Shown piece by piece: positions 20,729 to 32,667 of a stretch of 60,982 bases of DNA. This stretch comes from Chara braunii (Eukaryota > Streptophyta > Charophyceae > Charales > Characeae). The notes beneath the pieces were generated by a model. It was not told where the DNA came from. It did not search any database and saw only the letters and a list, made by a program, of their open reading frames with translations. The stretch is from the NCBI GenBank assembly GCA_003427395.1, contig BFEA01000049.1, positions 2,869,574 through 2,930,555 of the forward strand. The letters run 5' to 3'. Both the position numbers and the translations under genes were made by a program. Numbering within the stretch: the stretch's first letter is position 1; every line of letters starts with the position of its first letter.

Positions 20729-21244
20729 GTTTAATCAAGTGGTGGAAGGGATATGGAGTTGGGTTCATGGAGTTGGGGGCAAGGAATGTGAGGGGCAGGA
20801 AGAAATGCAGGTAACGTGAGGGACAGGAGAAATGCAGGAGACACGAGGAGGGCCAAAATTATAATCTCTAGAATACCATTCGTTGCCGCCCATCGAGTCA
20901 GCTTCCCTGCACTCGCTTCACGAAGATGAAATAGGAGGACAACACCAGGAAACCTGGTGGATGGGGTCGGAGGGTGGGCAGTTTAGACAACGTCTCATGT
21001 TCTTCAAAATTGTCTGGGCAGGATGTAGAGAGAACAATGGATAGGGTGTCGTTCATCATTGCTACGCTAGATGCTCCTCAGGATGCTCCTTGAGCAACTC
21101 CAGGTGCGCTGCCATAACAATCGGTGGGTCAGCGTAGTCAGCTGTGCAAAGAACTCAGTTCAACATCCGCGCACAGACACAGTCCAAGGACACGGTATGC
21201 TGATCTCCCACGCCTTGGAGGCGAACAGTCGACTGCCCTCTTAA
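20729..21244. other. Flank between solo LTR and piggyBac-like element
   Basis: No gene is recognised. A purine-rich stretch (20740-20870) contains imperfect repeats of GG-CAGGA-GAAATGCAGG. The stretch ends at the TTAA target site, 21241-21244. Confidence 0.5.
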
Positions 21245-21433
21245 CCCGGAAAAAATGTACGTACCTTGTATTTGAAAACAACATACGGGGTACGTTGTAT
21301 TCGAGTACACCGTGCGTACATTATATAATGAGTTTTTTAGGGTACAACTTTTCGTAAGCATGTAGTACCGCCATTGTTTCTTTTTTTAATCTCGAATTTT
21401 TAATCTCTGAACTCCGCGAGCCACGAGGACGAC

Positions 21434-21602
21434 TGTACTAAGAGAAAAAAGACTTCAAATGGTGACGATACTTGGAGTGGAGGACAACGAGGGGTGAAGA
21501 TCTGGGGCGAGAAGGACTATACTAAAAGAGAAAAAAGATTTTAAGTGGCTACAATATTCGGAGTAGAGGACAACGAGGGGTGAAAATCTGGGTCGAGAGG
21601 GC
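21434..21602 (+). repeat. Two promoter-monomer-like repeats in the LINE 5' region
   Basis: Two copies of about 84 bp share AGAGAAAAAAGA-TT, GGACAACGAGGGGTGAA and ATCTGGG-CGAGA. Tandem monomers at the 5' end of LINEs often carry promoter activity; here that is inferred only from position. Confidence 0.7.
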
Positions 21603-22728
21603 CTACATCAAACCCTGGAAGAGAGAAGGTAGACAAAGAGCGAAAAAGGGGGAGAGACGACAGGGGCGTCAGGGCAAGGGGGGAAGTCTAGGAGCCCGCA
21701 AGGAAGAGCGGATCTGAGCGAGAAGGCGAGCCGTGAAGAACGACAACAACGGGGCGACAACTTCTTCGCTTGGAGAAAAGGACAACGACGGCGGACTACC
21801 AGGGGCGGCCGGAACGTGAGGAACAAGGGGGAACCACGATAGGTGAGCCAGGCCAACGGGAAATCAGGTAAGGGAAAGGAGTACGGCGAGCTAGAGGATA
21901 ACCCGAGGATATTTCAACAAAGTCAGTGGATATAAACGGAAGGGGGAAATAGTACACTAGGGGAAGGAGAGTGGGACCGGAGGGTGGGAATGTACTAGGA
22001 AAAGTCGGGGTGTCGGGGATAGGAGTGGGCGTAGATCGACAGNTAAGCTNGGAAGATAAAACGGGGGTGTAGGGGGACNGTCAGGAGAACGTCGGCCATA
22101 GGCAATAGAAGGGGAATCGGTGGAAGGAGTGGGTGGAGAAGAACAAAGAGAAATTCAGATCCGTGGGATTGACGACACACGGAGAAGCAGGAGGGCAAGA
22201 GATAGGAACCCGAAAGAGTTAAAGGGGGGAGAGTGGAAGCAACTCGGATCGTGGGTACGGTGGAGGATACGAAGGCAAGGGGTAAAGAGGGGGGGGAGCA
22301 GGGGGATGGGGAGTAAAGGATAGAGGGCGGAGGTGAAGGACTGTGGGAAACGGAATGGAGGATTGTCGAAAAGCGAACGGAATGCGGAGAAGGAAACAGG
22401 CGAAAAAAGTGGAATGCAGTAAGACTGCTAACAGGAAGGAAAGGCGATCCTCACACAGAAAGTGAAGGGAGGTGGAGATAAAGACCCCAGGTAAGAGCCC
22501 GACCNGTCCCCGAAATTTGTTGAACCTACAAACAACCGTTTACGAATTAACAAAGAATTAAAACGTAAAACCAAGGCATACAACAAAAACAAAAAATCAA
22601 AATCAAACAAAAAAAAAAAAACAACAGATTACAGGACGGCACCATAAGACCGACTAACAGACTGCAGCGAGCACACAAACGCTTGGATTCCATGCTATTC
22701 TACAGTGGAGCCATGAGGCAATTGGCTG

Positions 22729-24153
22729 ATGAACAGCTTCGGCGTTTGGGCACATCAGACTAATATCCTGAAAACACCAGCCCCCCCGCCCCCGCCACAG
22801 GAGACAGAGGGGACGAAAGATTTGACTACCAAAATGCAGCAGATGGAAGACACAGGGGTACTGACGGAAGAGGAGAAAGAGATGGAGTCTCGGGGGAGAA
22901 CATTGCACAAAGAAAGGGACCCCTCTCCCACTCAGGGACAAAGCAATGGCCAATCACAACTCACCTGGGCGGACAAACTTCGTAGTCCACACCAGGGTCA
23001 AACACTTACCATTCAACGGGGCCAGGGCAGCCCGCGAACTGGAAAGCTCGGCATTCCCTTGGATGGGCTGCCGCCAGCACGAGCTTTTTTCATGACGAAG
23101 TTTTTGCTTCCATCAGAAACGCGAGTGGTAACGCAAGGCGGAAAGCAAGTCATGATTAAAGCATATCCTAAAAATGGCATTGCACGCCAGGATGAGATCT
23201 ATAAGAAACACGCTAACAAGTGGGTGTTCCATGATGACNCTGCCTTCAAATCGGTCAATGATAAAGTGANATGGATTGGCCACCGGTTGGAAATACTGAA
23301 AAAAAGTGCTGATCTGGCCCGTGATCAGTTTCTAATCCNGCCAGTCTCCAGCACCCTATTCACGGTTCTGTGCATNCACGACAAAATCNCCATTGTAGGA
23401 TGGAAGCGCCTTCGCTGTGAGAGGTCAGAGGTTCGGATCTACCCATGGATGCCACANCGTAGATTGGGTCAGGAAGAGAGGAGGGCACAGCTGATGCAGG
23501 ACTTCTACTGGGTAAAATTTCGTCATATCCCAGTAGAAATCCAAGCGGCATTTGTGTATGAGTTCGGTTTGTTGTACGACATTGTTGCTTTTATANACCC
23601 CCTCCCCTCTTTTGTGTCCAAGAGGGATTGACTACTTAATGTTNGCACTGGATTTTCCCCAGGGCCAACCTTTTTCCCTTGATGATGTGATCCCGTATCA
23701 GGTAGGGGGAAAAGAGTATATGATCCATACAGCACACAAATTGAGGCCATGGTGCCACAAATGCAAAGCATACGGCCACCTGAGTACGGAGTATATCTGC
23801 CTGCTGCACCCGGAAAAAANGACTCATGCAACGGGGAGACTGTTGAGGGATCCGGTCAAGACAACCCATTGGAGACGATGGACCCGGGACACGAGGGCTG
23901 GGTGTATATTGAGGACCGTACGCAGGAAGGTGCGTCGATTGGGTGGAAATGGGAAAAAACGGGTGAACTGGATTGGGCTTCACGCCCCCCGAACACATGG
24001 ATNCCCCCGGCGCCGGTGGAGGAGAAAGTACAAGAAACGCAGGTGACCCTTCTGCAAGAAAACACAGAAAACGTGGGTTGGAAAACAGTGGGAAAGAAAG
24101 CAGGCAAAGGAATGTGGGTCCAAAAACAACAGACNGAACCCGGGCCACCGTGA
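22729..24153 (+). pseudogene. LINE ORF1 (nucleic-acid-binding protein with CCHC knuckle)
   Basis: The first frame (22729-23631) starts with a Pro/Glu-rich segment. It continues into a globular part with ARAFFMTKFLLPSETRVV and VGWKRLRCERSEVRIYPW, resembling the DUF4283-type region of plant LINE ORF1 proteins. After a frame change near 23.6 kb come PFSLDDVIPYQVGGKEYMI and a zinc-knuckle-like WCHKCKAYGHLSTEYIC. The spacing after the His is wider than the canonical CX2CX4HX4C. After another shift the frame at 23749-24153 continues it. The protein would bind the LINE RNA. At least two frame changes and many Ns disrupt it. Confidence 0.72.
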
Positions 24154-24189
24154 GAGGGCACTAGTTGTCCCCGAGACACTCCAGGCCCT

Positions 24190-25425
24190 GTGGCTGGACA
24201 GTATATTCCGGAAGAAGACGACAAGGACGAGACCAGGGGCCAAAGGAAGCGAACTGCCCCCCCTAAACATATACAACAAAGCAAGACGGAGGTGACAAAG
24301 GAAAGGAGCACGAGGGAAGAGGAACCTCCCCCCCCCAAACAGTTGGGTCAAGGGGGAGAAAAGGAGCAGTCGGAGGGACAGGTGGAGGTAGAGGGGATGG
24401 AGGTGGAGCCAGGGCTGCAGGGGGAGGACATTTCGGATCAATATAGGGGGACGGCAGAGGGAAACCTCCAGTTGGGACAAACGACTGACACCGACCCCTT
24501 CCAAGCTGCTTCGACTCATAATTGATGGACGTTGATCCTCTCCCAGCCAATGTCAGCACATCACCTGAAGGCTTGAACCCAGAAAAAAAAACCAGAAGGG
24601 GAGGAGGAAGGGGCGCTGCCACAACACCTACCTACGGAACAAAAACTGATCGCCATTGCAGAATGGTTGATGGGGAATTTGAAAGCAAAACACGGCTCCC
24701 TCACCGACGAGTTTTGGGACAAGACATACCTGGAATTATTCCCCATGCTTGATATAAGCACCTCGCTTAAAAAGGTACTGGAGAAAGGACTGCAATCGGG
24801 GGTGAAATGGATAGAAGCATGGCATAGATTAACGACAATAGTCTTTGCACGCTTTCAACCACCCCANGCANCAGCAAATGNAGCAGAACAGGACCCCCCA
24901 AAATTGCAATATCCAGTCCCACCACCAGGCCCGGATCCTCCAGACCCGGATGAGAACACGCCATTGGTGCGGAAGAGAAAACTTAGACAACTGGTTGAGA
25001 TGGGTCAGGATGCTGGCCCGCTGTCACAGAACGCCATGCTGTTTATCCCAGTGCGGAAGAAAAATCAGAAATGGAAGGTGGGCTTGTTCCTGGAGGGGAA
25101 TGGCAGACAGGGGAGCGTCACGCTACAAGGTTGGTCGTCGTTTTGGGCAGACCCGCTTAACAACCAATCAGAATCCACGACAGAAATTCTGCAGATGCAA
25201 TTGGAATCCCACATTGCAAAATCTCTACCGNCGGGGGCGGAGGCCATAGCTTTGGTTGCATCAGGCCCCAACAAGATAGCGCAGAAGGATGTATATATGC
25301 GATACAACCCAACCAAGGAGGCAGGCATGAGATGGCACACCCGCATCCAACTGCTGAATCTACAAACGGTCAAAATTGAACACAGCAACACCTGGACTGT
25401 ACACGATGTTCAAAGATGTTTATGA
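24190..25425 (+). CDS. Unassigned LINE reading frames between ORF1 and ORF2
   Basis: Two frames lie here: an acidic, Gln/Glu-rich stretch (24190-24525) and a globular-looking one (24667-25425). The second contains DEFWDKTYLELFPMLDIS, NAMLFIPVRKKNQKWKVGLF and QLLNLQTVKIEHSNTWTV. I recognise no domain. They may be the C-terminal part of ORF1 or an N-terminal extension of ORF2. They are in the same orientation and joined to their neighbours without any promoter-like gap. Confidence 0.45.
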
Positions 25426-25584
25426 TCTCTCCTTCNACAAGGNCAGGACTGGGGCTGGGACCATCTGCCATGGACCAGCCTATGAGAAAAACAACACAGA
25501 AGGATAAACATGAACAGTGCGAGCAAGATAGATGCAGTCAGAACGGTGTACGAGAAGGACCGCATTTGGAACCAATGCAGGAGA

Positions 25585-26435
25585 GCAGTTGACCTAGACC
25601 TACGCTCTCTGAACGTGAACGGCTTGGCCGCCTGCAAACCAGAGAAGCAAAATGCAGTCTAGGATTTGATGAAGGGAGTGGGGGGTAGAAGCCCGGACGT
25701 GCTCGGGTGGCCATCTGGATTCCCCCCGAGTCTCGGGAAGACCCATTCCACTGGGTGGTGGACCAGGAGGGAGGGGGGTGGGTATCTGTCCTGGTCACAT
25801 TAGAACTTGAAATCGTATGTATACTGTGTATATACGCCCCCAACGCTGTGAATGAGAGAATAATTTTCTTTGAGGGTATTAAAGCGCAAATACCGGAAGG
25901 GGTTCCGATCATTATAGCAGGAGATTGCAATGCAGCCCCGGACCGATGGCTGGATAGATGGCGGATACCCTCCCCAGTCCCGGTGTATGTCGAAAAGGAT
26001 GAGCAGATGATAAACGATTTGTGTCTCTCATTGAAAGTATTTGACTCCTTCCGGAAACTGAATCCAGATATCAGACACTATTCATGTTTACGGAAGACAG
26101 GCACTGAAAGCCAAACGAGATTCAGAATCGACCTGATTCTCATCTCCGAAGATATGGAGGGATCTCTGCTTTTGGCAGCAATTTTGCNTGCAAGCCCATA
26201 CCAGAGACTTGATCACATGTGCACGNTCATTCTATCCTTTCGAAAGAAACCCGACTGGGGACCGGACTTTATAAACTTAATACCTGCATCCTGCAACATA
26301 AAACCTTTCAGAGTTATATCACGGACTGCTGGAAGTACTGGCACATGCAAAAGCAGCACTTCCAGCAGACAATCGATTGGTTTAACGAACTTTTTTACCT
26401 GGGTAAGAAATCTCAAGAATATTCTAAATTGTTAG
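25585..26435 (+). pseudogene. LINE ORF2 endonuclease domain (APE-like), internally deleted
   Basis: The domain begins DLRSLNVNGLAACK, matching the start of APE-like LINE endonucleases. It continues in another frame with CILCIYAPNAVNERIIFF, VPIIIAGDCNAAPDRW, RIDLILIS and a final LDHM (usually SDH). The catalytic stretch normally carrying QET lies between the two pieces and is missing; the join is too short to hold it. The domain would nick target DNA to prime reverse transcription. As it stands it is dead. Confidence 0.78.
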
Positions 26436-26938
26436 CAGCCAGAAAACATCAGCAGAAGATGAAAATTCACCAACAACTGCAGCAACTAGAGCTCCAGGAC
26501 CAGCTTGAAGACAACCAAAAACCACCGACAGAACAATGTTCTGAGATACAAACGCTGAGACAACGACTCCAGACCTTCGTCACACAACGCTGGGAAGGAA
26601 TACGGATAAGAGGACGACTGACAAGGTATCAAACAGAAGGAACAATGGATAAAAAATTCTTCAGCATGGCACGAGTGCGCTTACACAGAACAACTATCGA
26701 AGCATTATATGATCCACGGACTGGACACCGCGATATCATCACCTCCACCCCACATTGCACACAGATAGCAAGATCCTTTTTCCAGGACCTGTTCACCTCA
26801 AGGTGTGCCCGACAGGAGAGGAATGCGAGGGAGAAAGAGATCAGGGACTTCTTGACACCACTAGAAAAGACCCTGACAGGACACCAGAAAGCAGATTTGG
26901 ATCGCCCCTTTCCAAGGAGGAAATATGGAAGGCGTTGA
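26436..26938 (+). pseudogene. LINE ORF2 linker between endonuclease and RT
   Basis: This frame (26219-26938 as read) is Gln/Lys-rich and coiled-coil-like, with RWEGIRIRGRLTRYQTEG and KKFFSMARVRLHRTTI. It matches the usual EN-RT linker of L1-type ORF2, including the FF-L pattern before RT block 0. It passes by a frameshift near 26.9 kb into the RT frame. Confidence 0.7.
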
Positions 26939-28623
26939 TGCAGATGGAAGAGGAAAAGACGTCGGGCATTGATGGGTTTCCAAAGGAGTTTTGGGAGACC
27001 TTCTGGACTCAGATGGCCCCAGATCTCATGGAGTTCTATCCACGGGTGTGGGAAACAGGGACAATGGGGGAGCTGGTGGGTCAGGAAGTCCTTACCTTGT
27101 TGCACAAAAAGGGAGACAAAATTGATATTTGGAATTATAGGCCAACAACCTTGCTCATAGTTGTTTATAAAATGTTAGCAAGGGCCCTGGCAAATCGGCT
27201 CCTCCCGGTGTTGGAGGACATCATCCATCCGACGCAAACCGGGTTCATCAAAGGGCGTAGGATCCAGAATAACATAATACTAGTCAACGAACTACTCAAA
27301 CTAACAAGACAAGATAAACAGAATGCAGTCGTGGTCTTTATCGACTTCGAAAAAACTTACGACCACGTGGACTGGCTTTTCCTAGACAAATGTATGGAAA
27401 AAATGAACATAGGGTCAGTTTTCCGGCGCTGGACCGAAATACTGCATCACATCGCAACCACATGTGTCCAAGTCAATGGAAGGATAGTGTCGGCCTTCCC
27501 GCTACAACAGTCGGTTCGCCAGGGAGACCCTTTGGCACCTTTCCTGTTTATAATTGTGATGGAGGCATTGGCAGCAAACCTCTACGCCAACAAGAACCTG
27601 AGGAAACTGCAGATTCCGGCCATTCGTGAAGAGGCAATTTCAATCTGTTCAATGTTTGCAGACGACCTGACACTTATGGTCGATGCCACCGCAGCCAACA
27701 TGGAAGAAATCAGGCGATTATTCGACCAGTTCACAACAGTCTCGGACATGACCATCAACTGGGGAAATAAAACTCTGGGGTGGTGGATCCACCATCAAGG
27801 GGTGCGGCCCCCCGAGCTCCCACGGGTCAAATGGCTCCCGGAAATGGCCTCGGTTAGGGTGCTAGGAATCATGCTAACGGCACTAGGCAAGCCTGCATCA
27901 AATGATGAATGGATCTTGCAGCCCGCTCTACAGAAGCTGGCCCTCTGGAAAGACCATCACACCTCCCTTATAGGCAGGGCACTGGTGATCAACAGCGTGA
28001 TACTNGCAGCCCTCTGGTACAAATCTGCAATNTGGGCCCTCAGCAAGGAGGCCCTTCGATCGCTAAAGCAGCGGTTAACAGCCATGCTATGGAGAGGCAA
28101 CGGAGAACTCCCGAACGTGATTAGCAGAGTAGCCTGGCAATCGGTGATCCAACCCAAAGACAAAGGGGGCCTGGGGATCCTAGACCCGGACACCCAGATC
28201 AAGGCATTGACAATCCAATGGATTCAAAGGCTACTCTTCACGCAACATCTCCCCTGGAATGACCTTGCATTGGAACAAATAGCTAGACTCGCCCCTCAGG
28301 CACCGCAGGGGGTCAACCCACTGACCTGGTTGGAAGACCTTTACTGGACAGTGCCACGCCTCCGTTGGAACGGGCGAGCCCCATACCAGGACACAACCCA
28401 TTCGGACTTAGTCAAGGATGACTTCTGGGCCCGGGTGCTGAAAACTTGGCGCCAACTTCCGCTACCTGACAAACCCCCACCAACTAGGTGGGAAGAGGTG
28501 GCGCGCCAACCGCTTTTCGGGAACAGAAGGATCACGGACCCGTACAGTAGAGTGTATTGCAGCTCAAGCACACCATGGAACAGCTGGGTCAAAAAAGGTA
28601 TAACTCAAATAAAGGATATATGA
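26900..28623 (+). CDS. LINE ORF2 reverse transcriptase domain
   Basis: About 570 codons carry the LINE RT blocks in order: KTSGIDGFPKEFW, YRPTTLLIVVYKMLARALAN, QTGFIKGRRIQNNI, VVFIDFEKTYDHVDW (first Asp), QQSVRQGDPLAPFLF, CSMFADDLTLMVD (catalytic FADD) and ASVRVLGIMLT. The thumb and a conserved WRGN / GGLGILD region follow. Both catalytic Asp sites are intact. The nominal ATG at 26755 lies upstream of the homologous part and is not the true start. The frame stops at 28623 before the C-terminal region. Confidence 0.9.
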
Positions 28624-29658
28624 GACTCAAACGTGAGGGACTGGAAATCAGCACAACAGCTAAGGACCACACTAAAGTATTGTCACAAAGTGGAAGAACA
28701 CATTGAGACCTTCATCTTTTCTATTCCCCTAGACTGGGTCCGCATCCTGNGCAAAGGGTCGCGCCTGGTAAAAGGGGACTAGGCAACAACCTTAGGTGAT
28801 TCGGAGAGTGTAGGCAACGTGGTGGAGGTGCGAGCGGATGAAACCTTGACCAATCTCTTTTACATTGGTAAGGACAACGTGCTCACCCGATACACCCCAG
28901 ACATTGTGAGATGGTGGAGAAACTTTGACCTGCACAGGATCCGTGTGCTGCAGGATAAAGACGCGCGGATCGTTTGTCAACCGGACAACCCCGTGGCTGA
29001 GCTCCCCTTCGATCCCGAGGAATGGCAGTGGTCCCCACTACGAAAATGAAGGTCGGGGGAGAACCTCAAACTGCATACCCTAACAGTAAAGGCTGCCTAT
29101 CGGCTGCTGCGACCAAAGGTGAACATAAAAGAAATAGTGAAGGGGGTTCACATAAAAGGGAAAGAGGTAATAGACATGATAAAACAATACATCCAACAAG
29201 AACTCAGGGTACAATGGCAAAAAGTTAAAAACCAACTTGAGTTGTTCCATGCATCAAGGGACATAATACAGGTTGTTCAGCAATTTGCGGGGGATTGGTT
29301 GGGCAGCAATAACGGGGGCTGGATTGCATTCGTTTGTTGGGACGGCAAGCCCAAACAGGAAAGCAACCAGGACAAGTTAAGGAGAGATTACTCTATTCGC
29401 TTCAGAGATTGGACTACGGTGGGACAGGAGATCCCGCTGCGGCCGGCCACAGATTTTCCCGACCTTTTCCGCCCCACCAGCTGGCAATGGTTGACATGCA
29501 ATGGTACGGTGCAGAGTGAGAAGGGTCTCATGCAAGCATCATGGGGTGACAAACAGTACATGGCAGGTACCGACAGTAGCCACCAAGGGAACGCGACTGA
29601 TCTGGCAGTTCGATACAGACTGAAGAGGCGGTGGTACGACGAACCCTCAAATTACTAA
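28624..29658 (+). pseudogene. LINE ORF2 C-terminal region
   Basis: The downstream frames 28819-29049 (DIVRWWRNFDLHRIRVLQD) and 29119-29658 continue the polypeptide after frame changes near 28.7 and 29.05 kb. The second ends in a Trp-rich segment (SWQWLTCNGTVQ). I see no intact Cys/His cluster or RNase H. Function is unknown; position alone assigns it to ORF2. Confidence 0.55.
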
Positions 29659-30596
29659 CCCTGCACTGCACAGTTCATCCCTTGGATGCCAGAGCAATCA
29701 AGGCGGGCAGTTTTTTTCTCAGTTACTGTCTCCGTAAAAAGAATGTATCCAAGGGACACTGGACCAGCAGCAAAAGGGTTTTGGTTGGTAGGGGGATAGA
29801 GGAACTAGTGTGTAGCAGGAGGTATCTGGCGCCGGTTCCAAGGTGAAGAGGTTCCCCCCTTCCCTCTTCCTGCTCAGTCAATCTCCCTGGATGACAGGGT
29901 AATCAATGTTGGCACGAATCTCTCACACTGTGTTTTTTATGTCATACTCCGAACTTAATCAGTATATGGGATGCTGGGCCTGTTTTCCAGCAGGTGATGC
30001 TCCCCACGAATAGATGGAGCCTCTCCCCAGGTGTTGGGGGTGTGGCGGTCTGGTGCAGACTGAAGAGGCATGTCCAACGCAACCAACAAGTCTAGGATAA
30101 TAGAAAGTGATGGGACGTTGGACCCGGTTTCCAGCACCTGTGTTCTTCCGCAACTCATCTCATGTTTTCCTTAAGAGGGACGTTGAACCCGGTTTCCAGC
30201 AGGTGGTAGACATGCAATGGGATGGAGCGGTATGAGTGGGCCAGCAACATCAATAGAAGGTATATCTCAAAGGTAGGGGGTGGAAGGAACCAGGGTGTAG
30301 CAGCAGCTATCTGGCGCCAGGTTTAGGGTGAAGAGGTTCTCCCCCCCCCTCAACATCCTGCTCAGTCAATCCCCTGTACCCCAAGGTAATCAATGCTGGC
30401 AGGAATATTCCACATCTCTGTTTTTCCGATATGGTTCGAATTCTGCCCATGTAAGGGAAGTTGGACCCATTTTTTAGCAGGTGTCGCTCCCCACCAATAG
30501 ATGGAGCTCCCCCCCAGATGTTAGCGGTGTCTGCTCTTATGAGCACCACTAACACTGACGGGGGCGTGTTAAAAAAAAAAAAAAAAAAAAAAAAAA
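29659..30596 (+). repeat. LINE 3' UTR with duplicated module and poly(A) tail
   Basis: Two related modules, about 29815-30060 and 30297-30540, share GTGAAGAGGTTC, CTGCTCAGTCAATC, GGTAATCAATG-TGGCA and CTCCCCAC-AATAGATGGAG. The tail is A26 at 30571-30596. The last shared word is also present, inverted, at 60264-60283 in another LINE copy. Confidence 0.85.
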
Positions 30597-30879
30597 GGAT
30601 GTCCCTCCCGCAAAAAATATTTTTATCCTCGTTTTTATTTTTTTCTCGAATTTGGTTATGAGTTTCGACAAGACCCTCAGACAAAAGTTGTTTGTATTGC
30701 ATTGTTGTACAACATTTTTTTCCCCCGGATTTTTCTGATTCTTTTTGAAAAATCAAACGTTGTATTCGAATACAATGTACGTACGAACACACGTTCTATT
30801 CGAGAAAAAGCAAGTGGTTTCTGAAAACCTGATTTCCATAGGTGATTCGATTAGAACATACGTACGTTTTTCAGGTTAA

Positions 30880-32016
30880 GAAGGTACGGCGTCAAACTTC
30901 TCCCGCTTCTACCGGTAGCCCCTTTCTCTGCCTCGTGGTGTCGTATGAATGTGCACCCCTTCTTATGAACATTCATCTTCTCGGGTTTAGTACAAAGTAA
31001 TATTGACATCAAAGACTCCTAACAACACCTTTGGCACCGCCTGCCATGGGTAATGAACGACGGGATCTATCAGACCTGCTGAGAGTTTGTGTACCCTCAT
31101 GGCATTCCCCCTACCCTACTCCGCCGTCGAGAGATGATGCCTAATGGTGCCGCCAGTCAACGTGCGAGAGGGGGCCCCCTTCGGTGTGGACCGACCTTCG
31201 CCCATAACATCGAAGGCATCGCGCCGAAGCAACGCTCCCCCTCACAAGCCAGAGTTAGGCCAAGCCCAAAACACTATGCGTACCTTGTCTTCGGAGAATG
31301 TACCCAAGTCTCTCACTCATCATTACTCCGAGTCTCAGAACACCCGCCTCGCAAGTCATTCATTCTGATAAGAAGACATGGAATAATCCTATAATAATCA
31401 GGTAAACACACTAAACCATTGAGGTATGCCTCTTAGTCCTTTGAGCGCACTTTAACCTGCTAAATCAATATGCAGGACAAATTATGCCTTCCTAATATAG
31501 TTTCATGCCACATGACCGTAACCACAATGTGGAACACGCCACTTCCTCGCACACAGAGCATACAACCCTTCATGATAGAGTCTGACAAGCTCCATACCAT
31601 TAAACTCACATAATCAAGCATNCCTGCATGAACATGCATACGAACAACACTTGAACAGACAGGACAGACAAGAGTCACTCCACAGTCCATACATGCATGA
31701 GGAATGAAGGAGATGAATTTACTGACCTGCAGAAAAGACAGAAGATCTCGAGCAAAATCCAACCCAAGCAATCCTCAATCTCCAATCTCCAATGCTCACA
31801 GCCTGATGGAAATGCAACAGTCTATATCCCACCAAATCACCCCTCACTTAAGCATCAACGACGGCCCGACAACAGATACCCTGAGGTGGGCACCAACCAC
31901 TATATATATTTGTTTGACTATATATATCGTCAAATAGAGTTGCCCGGTAAACCGTAGGCAGAGAGGGAGAAGTGGACAAGAAACGAGGGGTTATGATAAA
32001 CTGTTTCTATCTGTTT

Positions 32017-32019
<3 letters not shown>
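30880..32019. other. Non-coding stretch right of the piggyBac-like element
   Basis: No domain is recognised. The frame at 31089-31394 has no motif. Near the right end, TTGACTATATATAT occurs twice (about 31912 and 32013). Confidence 0.4.

Positions 32020-32057
<38 letters not shown>
32020..32057. repeat. (TA)n microsatellite
   Basis: An uninterrupted AT dinucleotide run, directly followed by a short element that also occurs beside an (AT)n tract at 60841. Confidence 0.95.
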
Positions 32058-32059
<2 letters not shown>

Positions 32060-32168
32060 TTGCCAGGCCGAAAGTACGGAGGCCCCTAAGCTGACCCCCG
32101 AACGTTCGTGCGTTCGGGTCTCTGTACGGGGCTCAAACTTGAAGGGGTTCGGACCACGCAAAAAATCT
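32058..32168 (+). repeat. Short (AT)n-linked repeat, copy 1
   Basis: The block starts GGTTGCCAGGCCGAAAGTAC, contains GAACGTTCGTGCGTTCGGG and ends GGTTCGGACCACGC followed by an A-run. It shares its layout (AT repeat, GGTTGC, GTTCGGG-rich centre, GTTCGG...CGC, A-run) with 60859-60982. Confidence 0.5.
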
Positions 32169-32580
32169 ATTTTGGCACTTAAATATTTTTATTTTTTTTT
32201 GAAATTCTTTTGTGAGTTCTTTGTGATGTAAGGTCTCTCCCTCTTAATTTTGAAGCCATTCTGTCCAGCCAAAAAAAAAAAAAAAAAAAAATCCTCAAAG
32301 ATGGGGGTGTCAAAACTTGCTTGCCCACTGACTGATTTGTTTTTTTTCTCTTTTCACTTTTTGGTTTTTCTTTATTTCGGGGCATAAAAAATATATATTA
32401 TTTTTTCAAACTTTATTTGTAGATTCTCTATTATGTAAGATACACATATATTCACAGCCAAAAAAAAAGAAAGAAAAATCGCTAAAGATGGCGGTGTCAA
32501 AAATGTGCTCGCTCACTCAATAAGTTTATTCGCGTTTTATTTTTTCTAATTTTCATTATTATTATTTAGTTTTCTAGGCT
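32161..32580. repeat. Imperfect tandem duplication of about 210 bp, A/T rich
   Basis: Each copy has a T-rich start, a TATGTAAG/GATGTAAG word, CAGCCAAAAAAAA, then AAAGATGG-GGTGTCAAAA and a G/C-TCACT word. Copies begin near 32165 and 32385. Confidence 0.7.
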
Positions 32581-32667
32581 ACCAGCCGGGCCGCCCGGGT
32601 CCTGGGAGGCCAGCCCGTGCGAGGACCAGAGAAGGTCCCAGCAAAAAAAAAAAAAAAAATCCACAAA

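Larger units (their letters stand above)
21400..30596 (+). mobile_element. Full-length but decayed LINE (APE-type non-LTR retrotransposon)
   Basis: In order the element has a purine-rich 5' region with monomer-like repeats, an ORF1 with a CCHC-type knuckle, an unassigned ORF, an ORF2 with apurinic-type endonuclease and reverse transcriptase, a duplicated 3' UTR and a 26-base poly(A) (30571-30596). EN before RT, the FADD motif and the lack of LTRs define an L1-like or related LINE. Many single Ns and frameshifts interrupt it; I cannot separate sequencing error from decay. The exact 5' end and target duplication were not resolved. Confidence 0.88.
21245..30875. mobile_element. Non-autonomous piggyBac-like element (TTAA target duplication) with nested LINE
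   Basis: The left end reads TTAA then CCCGGAAAAAATGTACGTAC. The right end reads GTACGTTTTTCAGG then TTAA (30876-30879). Inverted, the right end gives CCTGAAAAACGTACGTATG, an imperfect terminal inverted repeat of the left. TTAA duplications with CCY-starting ends are the hallmark of piggyBac transposons. Internal words such as CGTTGTATTCGA occur on both sides. Nothing within encodes a transposase. Almost all of the length is the LINE inserted into it, so the original element was only a few hundred bp. Confidence 0.65.
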
